Assembly: GCF_904849725.1 (NCBI RefSeq)
Contig: NC_058519.1
Location: 537,362,316-537,426,315 of the forward strand
From: Hordeum vulgare subsp. vulgare
Lineage: Eukaryota > Streptophyta > Magnoliopsida > Poales > Poaceae
Length of the DNA stretch: 64,000 bases
Reading direction: 5' to 3'
Part shown: positions 38,021 through 48,182 of the stretch, piece after piece
Numbering within the stretch: the stretch's first letter is position 1
Layout: each line of letters begins with the position of its first letter
Translations under genes and position numbers: made by a program
The notes under the pieces: model-generated
Told to the model about the DNA's origin: nothing
What the model saw: only the letters and a program-made list of their open reading frames with translations
Databases searched by the model: none

Positions 38021-38250
38021 CTTCGGGTATTTGGCCAGGCCGGCGACCACGCAGTGCCCGTAGGGCGGTCGCGGGTGCCCTCCTCAAACACGCGCACGAT
38101 CACCACCTTCTTCCCGGCATACCTGCCCTGCAGCAGGATCACCGCCTTGCCCGGCTTCAGGAACTTCACCATCTTCCTTCTCCTCTCCTCGCGCTGCGCC
38201 GCCGCCGATGGGTTGGCGACGCTAGGGTATCGCCGAATCATGTGAAGAAT
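38021..38250 (-). pseudogene. RPL27: Captured fragment of ribosomal protein eL27 gene
   Basis: On the minus strand, ATG at 38172 opens [20 protein letters not shown], followed by [17 protein letters not shown]. This is the start of eL27 (60S subunit). One base is missing after that Pro, shifting the frame; the next frame gives [10 protein letters not shown], then stops matching at 38021. About 51 codons of roughly 135 remain. The bases upstream of the ATG to about 38250 look like its GC-rich 5' UTR. It lies antisense to the CACTA genes between a tandem array and a second repeat cluster, as expected for a transduplicated host exon. Confidence 0.88.
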
Positions 38251-38261
38251 AAATCTTGTTT

Positions 38262-38516
38262 TTGGTGGTACATCACCAAACACTTCGGACGTGGCAGGCA
38301 AAGGACATTCGTGTCGGTTTGTGGCACCAACCGGGACCAATGACAGACTGTCGTGTCGGTTGGTGGTACAAACTAGGACCAAATATCCCTTAAGTGTTAG
38401 TTTGTGGCACATACTGGGACTAAATGTCTCTTCTTCCCGCCCGTTCGGCTGCTGAAAATTGACCTTTAGTCCCGGTTTGTTCCTCGAACCTGGACAAGAG
38501 GTTTTCGCATATAAGG
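38262..38516 (+). repeat. Second subterminal-like array and TATA
   Basis: Diverged copies of GTCGGTTTGTGGCACCAACC and TAGTCCCGGTTTG are followed by GCATATAAGGCG at about 38505-38516 and a CCCATTTTCCCC leader. It repeats the layout at 35822-36131, so it looks like a second CACTA-derived promoter. Confidence 0.55.
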
Positions 38517-38584
38517 CGGGAGTTGTCGAATTTTCCCTAACCTCTCCCATTTTCCCCACGCCGCCGCCGCCAATACATTCCTTG

Positions 38585-38985
38585 TCGTAGTTGTCGCCGT
38601 CCCCGAGCCCGTCGTCATCGCCGCCCCTGAGCCCGTCGTCGTCGCCGCCCCCGCCTCGATCCTGTCATCGTCGCCGCCCCCGAGCCCGTCGCTGTCGCCG
38701 CCCCCGAGCCCGTCGCCATCGCTGCCCCCGCCCCGAGCCAGTCGTCGTCGCCGCCCCCGAGCCCGTCGCCTTATTCGCCCCCACCCCAAGCCCGTCGTCG
38801 TCGCCGCCCTCGAGCCCGTCGTCGTCGCCGCCCCCGCCCCGATCCTATCATCGTAGCCGCCCCCGAGCCCGTCGCTGTCGCCGCCCCGCCACGATCCTGT
38901 CGGTGCCCCTAGCCCGTCATTGTCGCCGCCCCTGCCCCGAGCCCGTCGCCGACCTCGACCCCGACACCGACCCAAACCTCTGGTG
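38585..38985 (+). repeat. GC-rich minisatellite
   Basis: Imperfect units built from GCCGCCCCCGAGCCCGTCGTC fragments, about 24-51 bp, repeat a dozen or so times. In one plus frame they spell runs such as [11 protein letters not shown]. It probably sits in the first exon of CACTA unit 2. Long open frames on both strands here are a by-product of the repeat. Confidence 0.8.
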
Positions 38986-39239
38986 AGACATCCCCATATC
39001 CCCATGCATAGGGTTCTTGCTAGGATATGATTCTTGTATATTTGCAAAATATTTTCTCAAACCCCAAATGTTGTTGCGGAAATATTTGCAAAATATATAT
39101 ATTGTGTTTCTTTATTGTATATTTGGTGTCATACTTGCATGTTGAGAACAATAGGTAGTGGGCACTAGCTAATTTCAAATCAGATGATTATTGTATAAAT
39201 GATAACTAGAAATTAAACATTAAACAATAAGAAAATTTT

Positions 39240-39640
39240 CTCAGAGTAATTTGCCTCGACATCGACGATGCCCGACCCGCATCCTCGTCGTCAAGTGGTC
39301 AGCGAGAGCCTGTTTGATAGGCGACGGCATGTCCGGGACTGGGCTCCGTGGGGCTGGCACCTTGGTGAGGAACCCGGGTCTCATTGTTAACCCGGAGCTT
39401 CTTTGGTGGTGGTCGCATGGGCCATTATCGGTGCCGAGGGAGCTGGCCCCCACGGAGGTGGTATGTCGCCATGTCCGGGAAGAGGACGAGACGTCAGTCG
39501 CTACATGGTTGCGTTGGATGCTAGGTTCTCCAATACCTGGTAGGTTCTCCAGGGACATCACCAGAGCTATGATCCCTTGATCGTTCCTTATCTTTGGGTT
39601 GCCACCACCTGCACTGTGAGACGTCAAATGGGTTTTTATC
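39240..39640 (+). other. Decayed GC-rich exon-like stretch of CACTA unit 2
   Basis: A frame starting MPDPHPRRQVVSESLFDRRR at 39267 is open for about 40 codons before a stop, and further pieces are open in the same region. It lies between the minisatellite and the B3-like gene. I recognise no domain. Confidence 0.3.
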
Positions 39641-40022
39641 AATGATATTGTATGATAATATTCGAGATGTATTAGTGATAATATCGGTTATGTTTCGGTT
39701 TGTCGTTGCTCCTTGTATGACTTTCATGAGTTGTTAAACGAGTAAGATGATGATGAGTTATACGTCAATTCTTTGATGTATGGAACGGGTTGAATTTAGG
39801 TGTCATGGGGGTCGCTTCTCCTTATTTTCCTTGTGCTAGATATTTGTAATGCACTAGGGAAAGAAGGAGTAGCGACCATCACCGACGGTCGAAATATTAG
39901 AGGGAGTGTCCACCATATACGTCAGATGAGAGTTTAGGAAGGAAAGACTCGACAGACCTAAAGTCAACCCGTTGCATATTGAGTAATAGTGTTTTTGTGT
40001 GTTGATCAGTTTTAGGAAGGAA

Positions 40023-41235
40023 ATGTCTGACAACGAAAGGAAATTCGCTATGTGCGAATACTGCCAAGACGAGCGCGGCCTGTGCGACATGCCTCACCTA
40101 GTTGATGATAGGCGCTTCAGCATCATGCTGGATGAGGACTTCGAAGTGGATACAGTAAGTCACAACGATAAGTATTTTTTCTTAATTAAGCATGACTTCT
40201 TTTGCTTCGACTTATAATTTTTATTCTTTACTATTCTACTAGTGTATTCCCTGCCATGCAAGAATTTATGTCTTGGATAAGATTGGTTTCAGTACTGAAA
40301 AAACTATGGAGGTAAGGAGAGTTCACTTGAGGACCGAGCATGGTTATAATTTTGCTGTAAACTTTTACAATGCAGACACCTACGCCTATTTTGAATGCAC
40401 AAATTGGCAAGAACTATGCAAGGCTTGTGCATTTGAGCCTAATATGCTTGTCACCTTTGATATTCGTCCGGAAGATGAAACTGAAGGTAATATCGACATC
40501 TGGGTCAATGTGCAGACGTCTCCAGTTCTACCATTATGTGAGTTTGTCAACCATATTTATTAAGTAGTTTATATTGTTTATTTTAAAAAAGTTGACAACT
40601 TATTTCCATTGACAGCTTATTTTCGTTCTTCAAAAAATGTACGGAAGATGGTAGACATAACCTATTACTACAATGATGAAGCATAATTAACTTGTAAGCA
40701 GAAACATCATCTTGTCGCATTTATCAATGATCTTGAGAATTACAATACCTATCAGCAAACTCCCCCACATTATGGTCAATACGTGCCACTAGTGCACGTG
40801 GTGAACTATGGTAACATGCATGGAGATTACATGGTAAGATTTTCTACTATTACGACATACGTGCATCTTTTGCATAAATTCTTGTAAAACTAAACTACAT
40901 TGCTAGCTACAAAGTTAATACTATGTTCTTCAACAGAAAATCCCGCAAGATTGTGTGCCTCATCTGATGTTTCCAAGAGGTCGCGTTGATGTTATGAGCA
41001 TACGAACAACACGGCCAGGTCAGTCTAGGTATCTGCATCACTCGTGTCCATACCGTATTTTTAAAACCGATGAAATGACAACCGAAGATTGGAAAAATGT
41101 ATGGTAAATCGTAGAGAGCTACTTGGAAGCAACATTGTGCGTAGGCCAAGAATGGGAGAAAAGATGATCTCCATTCTCCATAATAGAGAGTCACGACCTA
41201 TCTTGTTTTATGATATTGTACCTAAGAGAGGGTAG
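40023..41235 (+). pseudogene. CACTA gene 2: B3-like protein, four exons
   Basis: Exon 1 40023-40154 (MSDNERKFAMCEYCQDERGL, donor GTAAGT). Exon 2 40243-40537 (CIPCHARIYVLDKIGF; FYNADTYAYFECTNWQELCK; donor GTGAGT). Exon 3 40616-40833 (YFRSSKNVRKMVDITYYYND, then a TAA at 40684-40686). Exon 4 from 40937 (KIPQDCVPHLMFPRGRVDVM), with a frame change near 41095, then RRELLGSNIVRRPRMGEKM and a stop at 41235. All introns are GT-AG. The aromatic-rich exon 2 resembles a plant B3 DNA-binding fold; that is inference. One stop and one frameshift make it a young pseudogene. Confidence 0.65.
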
Positions 41236-42483
41236 AGTAGATGTAACACCCAAGATTTTTCAACTTTTTATTTCCTTGATTTCCTTGGAATTTGAATTTT
41301 TTGCTTCACAAGAACTTTGAAGTTTTCTTGCTAACCTTCATGAGAGAAAACTTTTGAGCTTCTTTTCCACCAAACAATTTCAGAAATATTCTCTTGGCCC
41401 TTTTCTCAAAAATGAAATGGTTAAAAAGAATATTCCTTTTATTTTTAATTTCTATTTTCCCCATAAGCCTATTTATAAATTCTTCAAAAGGAATTAATCA
41501 CCACCTTGTGTTTTAAAAAAAATTACTCCTCTCCTAGCCCTAAGATTTGATTTTGAATGTTTTCCAAAAATTTAGAAGGGATGGATCACCCGCAATTCTT
41601 TTATTTTTTCAAATGGGAATTTCTCTAATCACTTTGAGCTCCAAGTTTTTTCAAAGGAACCTTCCTTTTCCTTCGGAATCTTGACCCCAAACTTCTGCAG
41701 TTTGTAGTCCTTAGTATCCTCATTCTATTCTAGCAAAAACTTTAGGTTCTCAACTTTGAATAATTCAAATTTTGTTTGACTGAAGTTTGACCCCAGAAAC
41801 TCATTTTTGATTCAAAACTGCCTTAAACCCCACCAAAAATTCTGAATTTTTTTGCAGCATCATTTCTTCCAATGAGAGTGCTCCCATCAAAAATTCAGAT
41901 TCAAATTCTTTTCCTAGCTGCCTTTTTCTTTCTGTCGAACACCTCATCTGCACTCTGTTTGAAACTATGTGTATTTACTTCAGACCAACTTTCAGACAAA
42001 GCACCGCTCCTCCCCCGTCGCCAATCTCCCCAGTAGCAGCGCGATGGCCGTCGCTCCTGTGCCTTGAGCCTATCCACAGCGTCGCCCGTAGCTTGGACCC
42101 ATCTCCTTGTCGGTAGCTTGCCGATAGAGCCGGCCAAAGCTCTGGTAGCGGCTCTGCAGCAGCCGCAGCAGCCCCTTGCTGCAATCCCGCTCCGCTCGGC
42201 ACCGCCCATTTCTCCTGCTGCCGTCGCGTGCCCCTCCTCGACTGTGTGCTCCGCGAAGACCGTCGCCATGCACCATGCAGCTCAGAGCACGGGTTTTGTA
42301 GCCGCAATGCGCTGCAATGGCCGCGTCGTCGCCGCGTTGCCACGGTCGATGACCAGCCTCCCTCTGGTAAAAAATGGAACCCCAGTGGTGATTAGGTTCG
42401 ATCCTAGCCACCTAACCTCCTGCACAAGCTCCTGCATCACCGGAATCGCTTGTCGGAGTTAATGTCGTAGCTCATCTCACGGC

Positions 42484-42494
42484 ACATATAAATA
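42484..42494 (+). promoter_or_regulatory. TATA box of element A LTR
   Basis: CATATAAATAGAGCC, followed by a CT-rich start region. It is the mirror in layout of the TATA at 52573 in element B. Confidence 0.6.
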
Positions 42495-44265
42495 GAGCCC
42501 TCCTCCAGTGCTTCTGACCTCACTCAACTCTTCCCCACTCTCCATCTTCACCTCTAGGAACCATCCGATCCAGGATGGGGTCCTCGAGGGGCCTTCTTCC
42601 CCAGCTCCGGCCGCCCTGATCCGCTTCGGGATCCGGCCACCCCCGTGAAGTGTAAGTAGAGGTAGGACCCCCTGAGGCCTTCGTTTGCATCCAGGAGCTC
42701 TTCCCCTTCTTACCCCAGGCTCAATTTCATCGCAAAATCTCTGTGTCGTCGATCTCCTCGTGTCACCGGAGTTGCTACCGCCACAGACCCGTTGTCGTCG
42801 ACGTGAGGCTTCCCCCGCAGTCCAATCATTCTCCATCAGTCAGGCGGGTCAATGGTGAGTGCACCCGCACCCCTAGCTGGCTCACCTCTCCCACCTAGCG
42901 TCGCCGGCGATCACCGGAAGCTTCTGGCGCTGGTGAACCTTTTGAACCTGATAGGGGGACCCCCTCTATCTGTGTCTCTCTCTCCCTCCGAAGCATTTCG
43001 GTGGAAACGTATTCATCCAGTAGCCGTTTTCCTTTCGGGGAAACGTCGTTCCCCTCGGGCGTTTTGACTAAATCTCAGTCTAGCCCCTGTTTCTATTGAA
43101 ACTAATTACACAATAGTCCCAGAAACATTTTGGATATAACTTTTGATTCGTAACTTATTTTTCAGTAATTCTTTTTGCGAATTGTTCCTGGTAATGCCTA
43201 GTTTATTTTAAGATTTTTTCTAAAAATATTTTAAGGTCAGTAGCTAGGCAGTGCCACTTATACCCTTATTTGATGTATACCGTAGATTCCGACACCGAGA
43301 TTCGTGACGTCAACTGCACCGAGCTTGATCCCGACTACGTGGAACCAGGCAAGCATGTTTGTTACTCTTGGTGTGCTATTTGCTAATTGAACTCATATTT
43401 AATAGTCATCACCTTGCATATTTCATACCTTCTATACATATTCAACCATGATAAAAAATATGATGATGGCAAGTGGTAGTTATGAAAGATTGTGGAATAG
43501 ACTAGTCACGCGGAACGTCATAGGTTATGGCCTTGTCATGGCATGAGCATAATGGTGCTGGTATAAAATTGTTAAACTCTAGTATCGACCTAGATCGAGT
43601 CTTGTCCGTGTCATACTTCTTATCGTGCTACCACAGTTCCCTTGATAATGGGTTCGGTATAGTCAGTTGTAGACCTATTATCAGTCACACACCATTAGAG
43701 GGGCCGGTATGAAGGTATCCATGGCCCTGGACTAAATCTAGTCATCCGATCAGGGCGCATGGGTGTTTCTGGTCTCGGACAGGAAGGGAAGGCACTCCCC
43801 GTGAGCACGCGATATAAATATTTTGGACCCATGCTAGCCGAGGTCGGAGCCTCCCCGTCTTATGGTTTTACCTTGGCAGCGTATTCCGGGTGAATCCGGG
43901 CTTCGCGCAGGTAAAGTGGGCGTGTGCTGATTCTGAGAGTCCACTTCTAAAGTGTCCTACGCGGGATTAGTCATATCGACTATTGAAAACCATGGGCTAT
44001 GGGTAAAGAGTACACCCTCTGCAGAGTTAAAACTATTCGAGTAGACGTGTCCCCGATCAAGGACGTTGTTTGACGAGTCAAGTATCGGTCCTAGTGTCGG
44101 TCTTTGGAGTATAAGTGGTATTAAAAATAATAGATGTGGTGAACCATATGATGATGTGGGACATTATCATATCATGATTATTACTCTCGACTAACCCTTG
44201 TGATTATGTTGTTGGATATCCCTGGGACGGTTCTACCTCCTGGATATTCAATATTTATTCCCTTA

Positions 44266-44625
44266 TTCTTATAAGCCCTTTATGTGGTGTCGCTAAGATG
44301 CCCGACTGTGGCATGTTTTATTATCTCTTATAAGCCCTTTATGTGGCGTCGCTAAGATGCCCGACTGTGGCATGTTTTATTATCTCTTATAAGCCCTTTA
44401 TGTGGTGCCGCTGAGACGCTCGATTGTGGCATGTTTTATTATTTCTTATAAGCCCTTTATGTGGTGTCGCTGAGACGCCGGCTATGGCACGTTATTTTAT
44501 TTTATCCACGCCCTTACTGTGGTGTCGCAGAGATGCCCGTTCGAGGCTTATTATTTATTTCATTTATGTTATGCCCTGTGTGTGGTGTCGCTCAGACGCC
44601 CGACGGTGGTTTATTTTATTTTTCT
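44266..44625 (+). repeat. 59-bp minisatellite in LTR A
   Basis: The word ATAAGCCCTTTATGTGG starts at 44271, 44330, 44389 and 44448, exact 59-bp spacing. Two more degenerate units start near 44505 and 44570. Each unit holds GTCGCTAAGATGCCCGA or a near form. Confidence 0.93.
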
Positions 44626-45255
44626 GTTATGGATATCTCGGAGTGCTATCGCCTGATTTATCCACTAACTTATTTACTTTCCGCACTTATATTGTGGATA
44701 CAACTTGAATCTAACCATGCATAATAAAATCAACTGCATGCATCTCATATTTTGTGCAAACTATTTGCGAGTACTTCTCGGAGTACTCACCGGCTTGTTG
44801 TTGTGGCCAGATATGAATGAAGGAGACCTAATGGATGAAGAGTTCGGTAGCGAGTCTGATGTCTAGAGGAGTCCGAGTCAATCTTAAGATCCTTTAGTCC
44901 GTCGCTGTTTTATTCCACCGCTTCCGCCACGTTGAATAAATCGTTGAGCTTCACTCTGAGGCTTAGCGCGTAGTAGTACTTGCCATGTCACATTACTGTG
45001 ATGTGACGTGCCCCCTTTATTTTCTTTGCGAGCAGTAGAGTCACCCTAAGACCACTTTAACATTTCCATCTATCCTAAGACTTGGATATGTTGTAATAAT
45101 TTGTATAGCGACCCTCGCTCTACTTGTATAATATTGAGTACTACTAGTTTTCTGTATCAAGTTGAGTCTGTCAGTGGGAAATATTTTCTTCACTAAGGAC
45201 GCACAAGGCTGATTTCTAATTAAATCATTTATTTGGAAACCGGTCGTGACAAACT

Positions 45256-45269
45256 TGGTACCAGAGCCA
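45256..45269 (+). other. Primer-binding site of element A
   Basis: TGGTACCAGAGCCA, a one-base variant of the initiator-Met tRNA complement TGGTATCAGAGC, four bases after the LTR. Confidence 0.8.
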
Positions 45270-45395
45270 CGCTGACTGTCGGCAACACCTAGGCACGATC
45301 GCTGACCGGATTAGTCGTTTTATTTCCTGCTTGTATTAGCAATGTTCTGTTAGTCAACATATATTTATGTTTTGACTATATGATTTTTTTTGTAG

Positions 45396-46179
45396 ATGGC
45401 TGGCAACGGTTGCCCGTCGCACGTGTTTGCCAACAAGTCAACGGGATTTTCGCGACTGCTTTCAGTCATCGTGAAGATCGCGATTGGGCTGACGGTCCAC
45501 ACTGAGTACATGTTTTACCGCCACAAGATCAGCGACTCCCTGTCTAGTATCAGGCGTCGGTGCATTCGATGGCTTAGTGGATGACTACGGAGAGTATCGT
45601 CGCCTTCTCTTTGTTGGGAGAGCCATGCCTACAGAGAGGAAGGCTATTCAGATGGCAGCCAGAGAGGCGATTACTCGTCTCCGGGACACTCTTCCAGCAA
45701 TGAAGACTCGTCCTTATTATTATTTGCCATGCCACGTGTCGTACACCAGCCACTATGCCTTTGCATGCCCCAGAGGAGAGGAAGATGATGCTCTTGGGAT
45801 GCTCGTGCAATATGTGCGAGCCCTGGAGTCAGCTTTTGATGGCTTAATGGATGACTTGGTGGCTGCTCGCAAGGAGCACCTTACTCGTCCTCACCACACG
45901 ACTGAGCTCCTTCGTCCAGCAGCGCCTAGGTCATGCCCGTCTTCTTCCGCCTCATGCACTCCGCCAGAACAGCTCCGCCATCAACTGCCTACCATTGAGG
46001 AGTTCAATCAAGTTATTGATCCTGCCCCCATTAGAGATGTTATGCCTGTCAGTCATGTGCACGCCTCGCCGTCTCATGCAGTCCGCTTAGAGCCAATAGA
46101 GGAGGAAGTGGACTCCCCAGCTCCTCATCTGGGACTTTCTCTGGGTCAGCCAATCCTGGTTCCTTCTCACTCCACCTAG
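45396..46179 (+). pseudogene. Extra ORF upstream of gag, element A
   Basis: Frame 1 (45396-45584) starts MAGNGCPSHVFANKSTGFSR. After a frameshift near 45575, frame 2 (45577-46179, 200 aa) reads RLLFVGRAMPTERKAIQMAA, then RPYYYLPCHVSYTSHYAFAC and DDLVAARKEH, with a Pro-rich acidic tail. Its middle aligns by eye with the ORF at 62388 in element C (a Tyr-rich YYxP motif, then an acidic segment and a helical L/R/A region). An ORF at this place is known in RIRE3/RIRE8-like rice elements as I recall. Function unknown; this copy is broken. Confidence 0.6.
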
Positions 46180-46479
46180 AGATGGTGCAGCAGATCACTA
46201 GTACGCATGTATGATATGCATGATGTTGTGCTCCTAGACCGAAGGGAAATAGTGTGTTGCGTCATGTAGGACAAGAGAAGTGCACTAGCTTAAATAACAA
46301 GTCAGGCATACTAGATTACGACCTGAGTGGTATGTATAATTATGATCGATGTAAGATGTACTGTGGTCCTTCTCCGAACATGATGATTATGTTATGAAAA
46401 ATCGTGTAGTGTTTCCTTGGAATATGTTTCTAAATTCTTTTCATTCGAGTTTCATTTTCTTATTGGTTCTTGCAACATT

Positions 46480-48182
46480 AACCCAGCTTTGAGAAAATTA
46501 GCCAACCCTCGACACGCTCCATGCCAAGGGACAATGGAGAAAATCAATCCACTGAGACAGGAACAACTTCACTCAAGGCCAGTCTAGCCAGCATGAAAGA
46601 AGACCAGCACTTTCATAAGTCTGTCGTTTATACGAGCAGAGCCAACAGCAGCATCATGAAATGATGAATCAACTCATGAACATGGGAAATCAGCTTGGTC
46701 TGCATCCTCAACACTCCCGACTGGTTAATCAACACGTCCGCCAACACTCCCGACTAGGAACTCATGAACATGATGAATCAACACGTCCGCCAACATTTTC
46801 ACATACAGACAAACCAATGGAAGCAGACGACTGGCTACGTGACATTGAAAGAAAGATGAAGATTGCACAGTGTTCAAATCATGAGAAAGTATTGTACGCT
46901 CTCCACTATTTAAATGGAGCCGCAACCTAATGGTGGAAAAATATCCTCCGTGTGCATCCAGACGAGAACTGTATCACATGGGCTGAATTCAAGGAAAGTT
47001 TCTGTGGAGCGCACATACCTAAGAGTGACATGAAAATAAAGAAGAAGAATTAGAAGACCTCAAGCAATGGAGTTCCAATGTGATGGAATACCTGGATCAG
47101 TATAATCAACTGTCCCGGTATGCAAGTGAAGACTACAAGACTAAGGAAACAAGGATGGAGAAATTCCTGGATGGACTTGCTCCAGCAATAAAGTGCCAAC
47201 TGGTCGTTCACACGTTTCCAGATTTCAAGACATTGGTAGACAAAGCCAATATGCTAGAAGCTGAACGTTGCAACCTGGATGACATCCGCAAACATCGTCG
47301 CAATAATTCTACCCCAGTACGCAACACCAGGCACAAGACTAAGGATTCAAAGACTCAAGCTCCGCGTACCTCAGCACCAACCACTAGATTCAACAACAAC
47401 TCTTACGTGAGGAACAAGGACTTTACTCCCCGTACTAGTATCACCTGTTTTGCATGTGGAGAAATAGGACACTACGCTCGGCAATGCCCAAAGGCCAGAA
47501 ATGGTGCAGCCAAGACCAACACTTCCAACTTTGACTCAGCACCAAAGCGCAACAATTTCAACCCCAATAACAATCACAGGAAGGGCCACGTGAATCTTGT
47601 CGCCAAGGAAGATGCCATGAATGCACCTGATATTGTACTTGGCAAGTTTCCTGTCAACAAAATTCCTGCCCTGGTTTTGTTTGATTCTGGAGCTTCCCAC
47701 TCGTTCATTTCGAAAAGATTTGTTTCAAAACACAACTTTTCAACCCTCCCCTTGGAAAACTCAATGACTATGAAGTCCCCGAGAGTACAACACAGTACTC
47801 AAGAATATTGCAAGAATGTTACGACTAAAATCAAAGATTTGATGTTTTGGGAAAATCTTATTGTTATCGAAAGCAACACCGTGGATATTATTTTGGGAAT
47901 GGACTGGCTAAACGCCAACAAGGGATTCATTGAATGCTTTAATCGGACGGTCACCCTCACTCATCATCAAGGTAAAAAGGTAACTATCGCAGCCCTACGG
48001 AGGGAAAAATCTAGCAAAGCAAGGTTAAACCAGACAGAAGCCAGTGAATTGAAAGACGTTCCAGTAGTATCTGAATTTCCAGATGTATTTCCAGATGAGC
48101 TACCAGGTACGCCACCAGACCAAGAGATAGAATTTTTCATCGAGCTTGCACCCGGTACAACCCCAATATATAAGAAGCCGTA
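46480..48182 (+). pseudogene. Element A gag-protease-RT start
   Basis: The gag core ADDWLRDIERKMKIAQCSNH lies at 46661-46930, ending in a stop before WWKN. Another frameshift lies near 47050. The frame 47080-48182 then stays open: gag C-terminus, a CX2CX4HX4C knuckle CFACGEIGHYARQC (residues 123-136), the protease site LFDSGASHS (D202) with ILGMDWL (271-277), and the RT N-terminus FPDVFPDELPGTPP (333-346). It is cut at YKKPY by element B. The 5' third is decayed (46180-46650 shows only remnants). Confidence 0.85.

Larger units (their letters stand above)
35822..41241 (+). mobile_element. CACTA transposon, 5' part
   Basis: It begins CACTAGTAGAAAAGAGGGC inside the N3 LTR, preceded by CTA, the candidate 3-bp target duplication. 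It has subterminal repeats, two TATA-led transcription units, a 338-bp tandem array, a captured eL27 fragment and a spliced gene ending at 41235. I find no TNP2-type transposase in view. The 3' end is displaced by element A. Confidence 0.8.
41242..45251 (+). repeat. 5' LTR of element A
   Basis: It starts TGTAACACCCAAGATTTTTC and ends CCGGTCGTGACA. It has a GC-rich block at 42000-42850, a TATA box inside it and a 59-bp repeat array near its 3' part. Frames seen in the GC-rich block have no domain and are most likely chance. Confidence 0.82.
41242..48182 (+). mobile_element. Chromovirus-like Gypsy element A, 5' part
   Basis: A 4010-bp LTR, an initiator-Met-type primer site, an extra ORF, gag, protease and the very start of RT, where element B is inserted (48183). 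The preceding GTAGA (41237-41241) is the expected target duplication, with its partner outside the window. The order and the long LTR resemble the Tekay/RIRE3 group of chromoviruses; the integrase chromodomain that would prove it is not in view. Confidence 0.8.

Noticed and set aside
38466..39047. 193-codon minus-strand Gly/Arg/Asp-rich frame
   Set aside because: Produced by the GC-rich minisatellite read backwards.
41901..42836. Several frames above 110 codons around 42 kb
   Set aside because: GC-rich LTR sequence of element A, open on both strands, spanning the TATA box.
44266..44625. CRISPR-like array
   Set aside because: The units are contiguous tandem repeats without unique spacers, inside a plant LTR.
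45256..45269. tRNA gene fragments at the initiator-Met-like sites (also 55692, 61954)
   Set aside because: Only 13-15 bases complementary to the tRNA 3' end, at LTR borders: primer sites.
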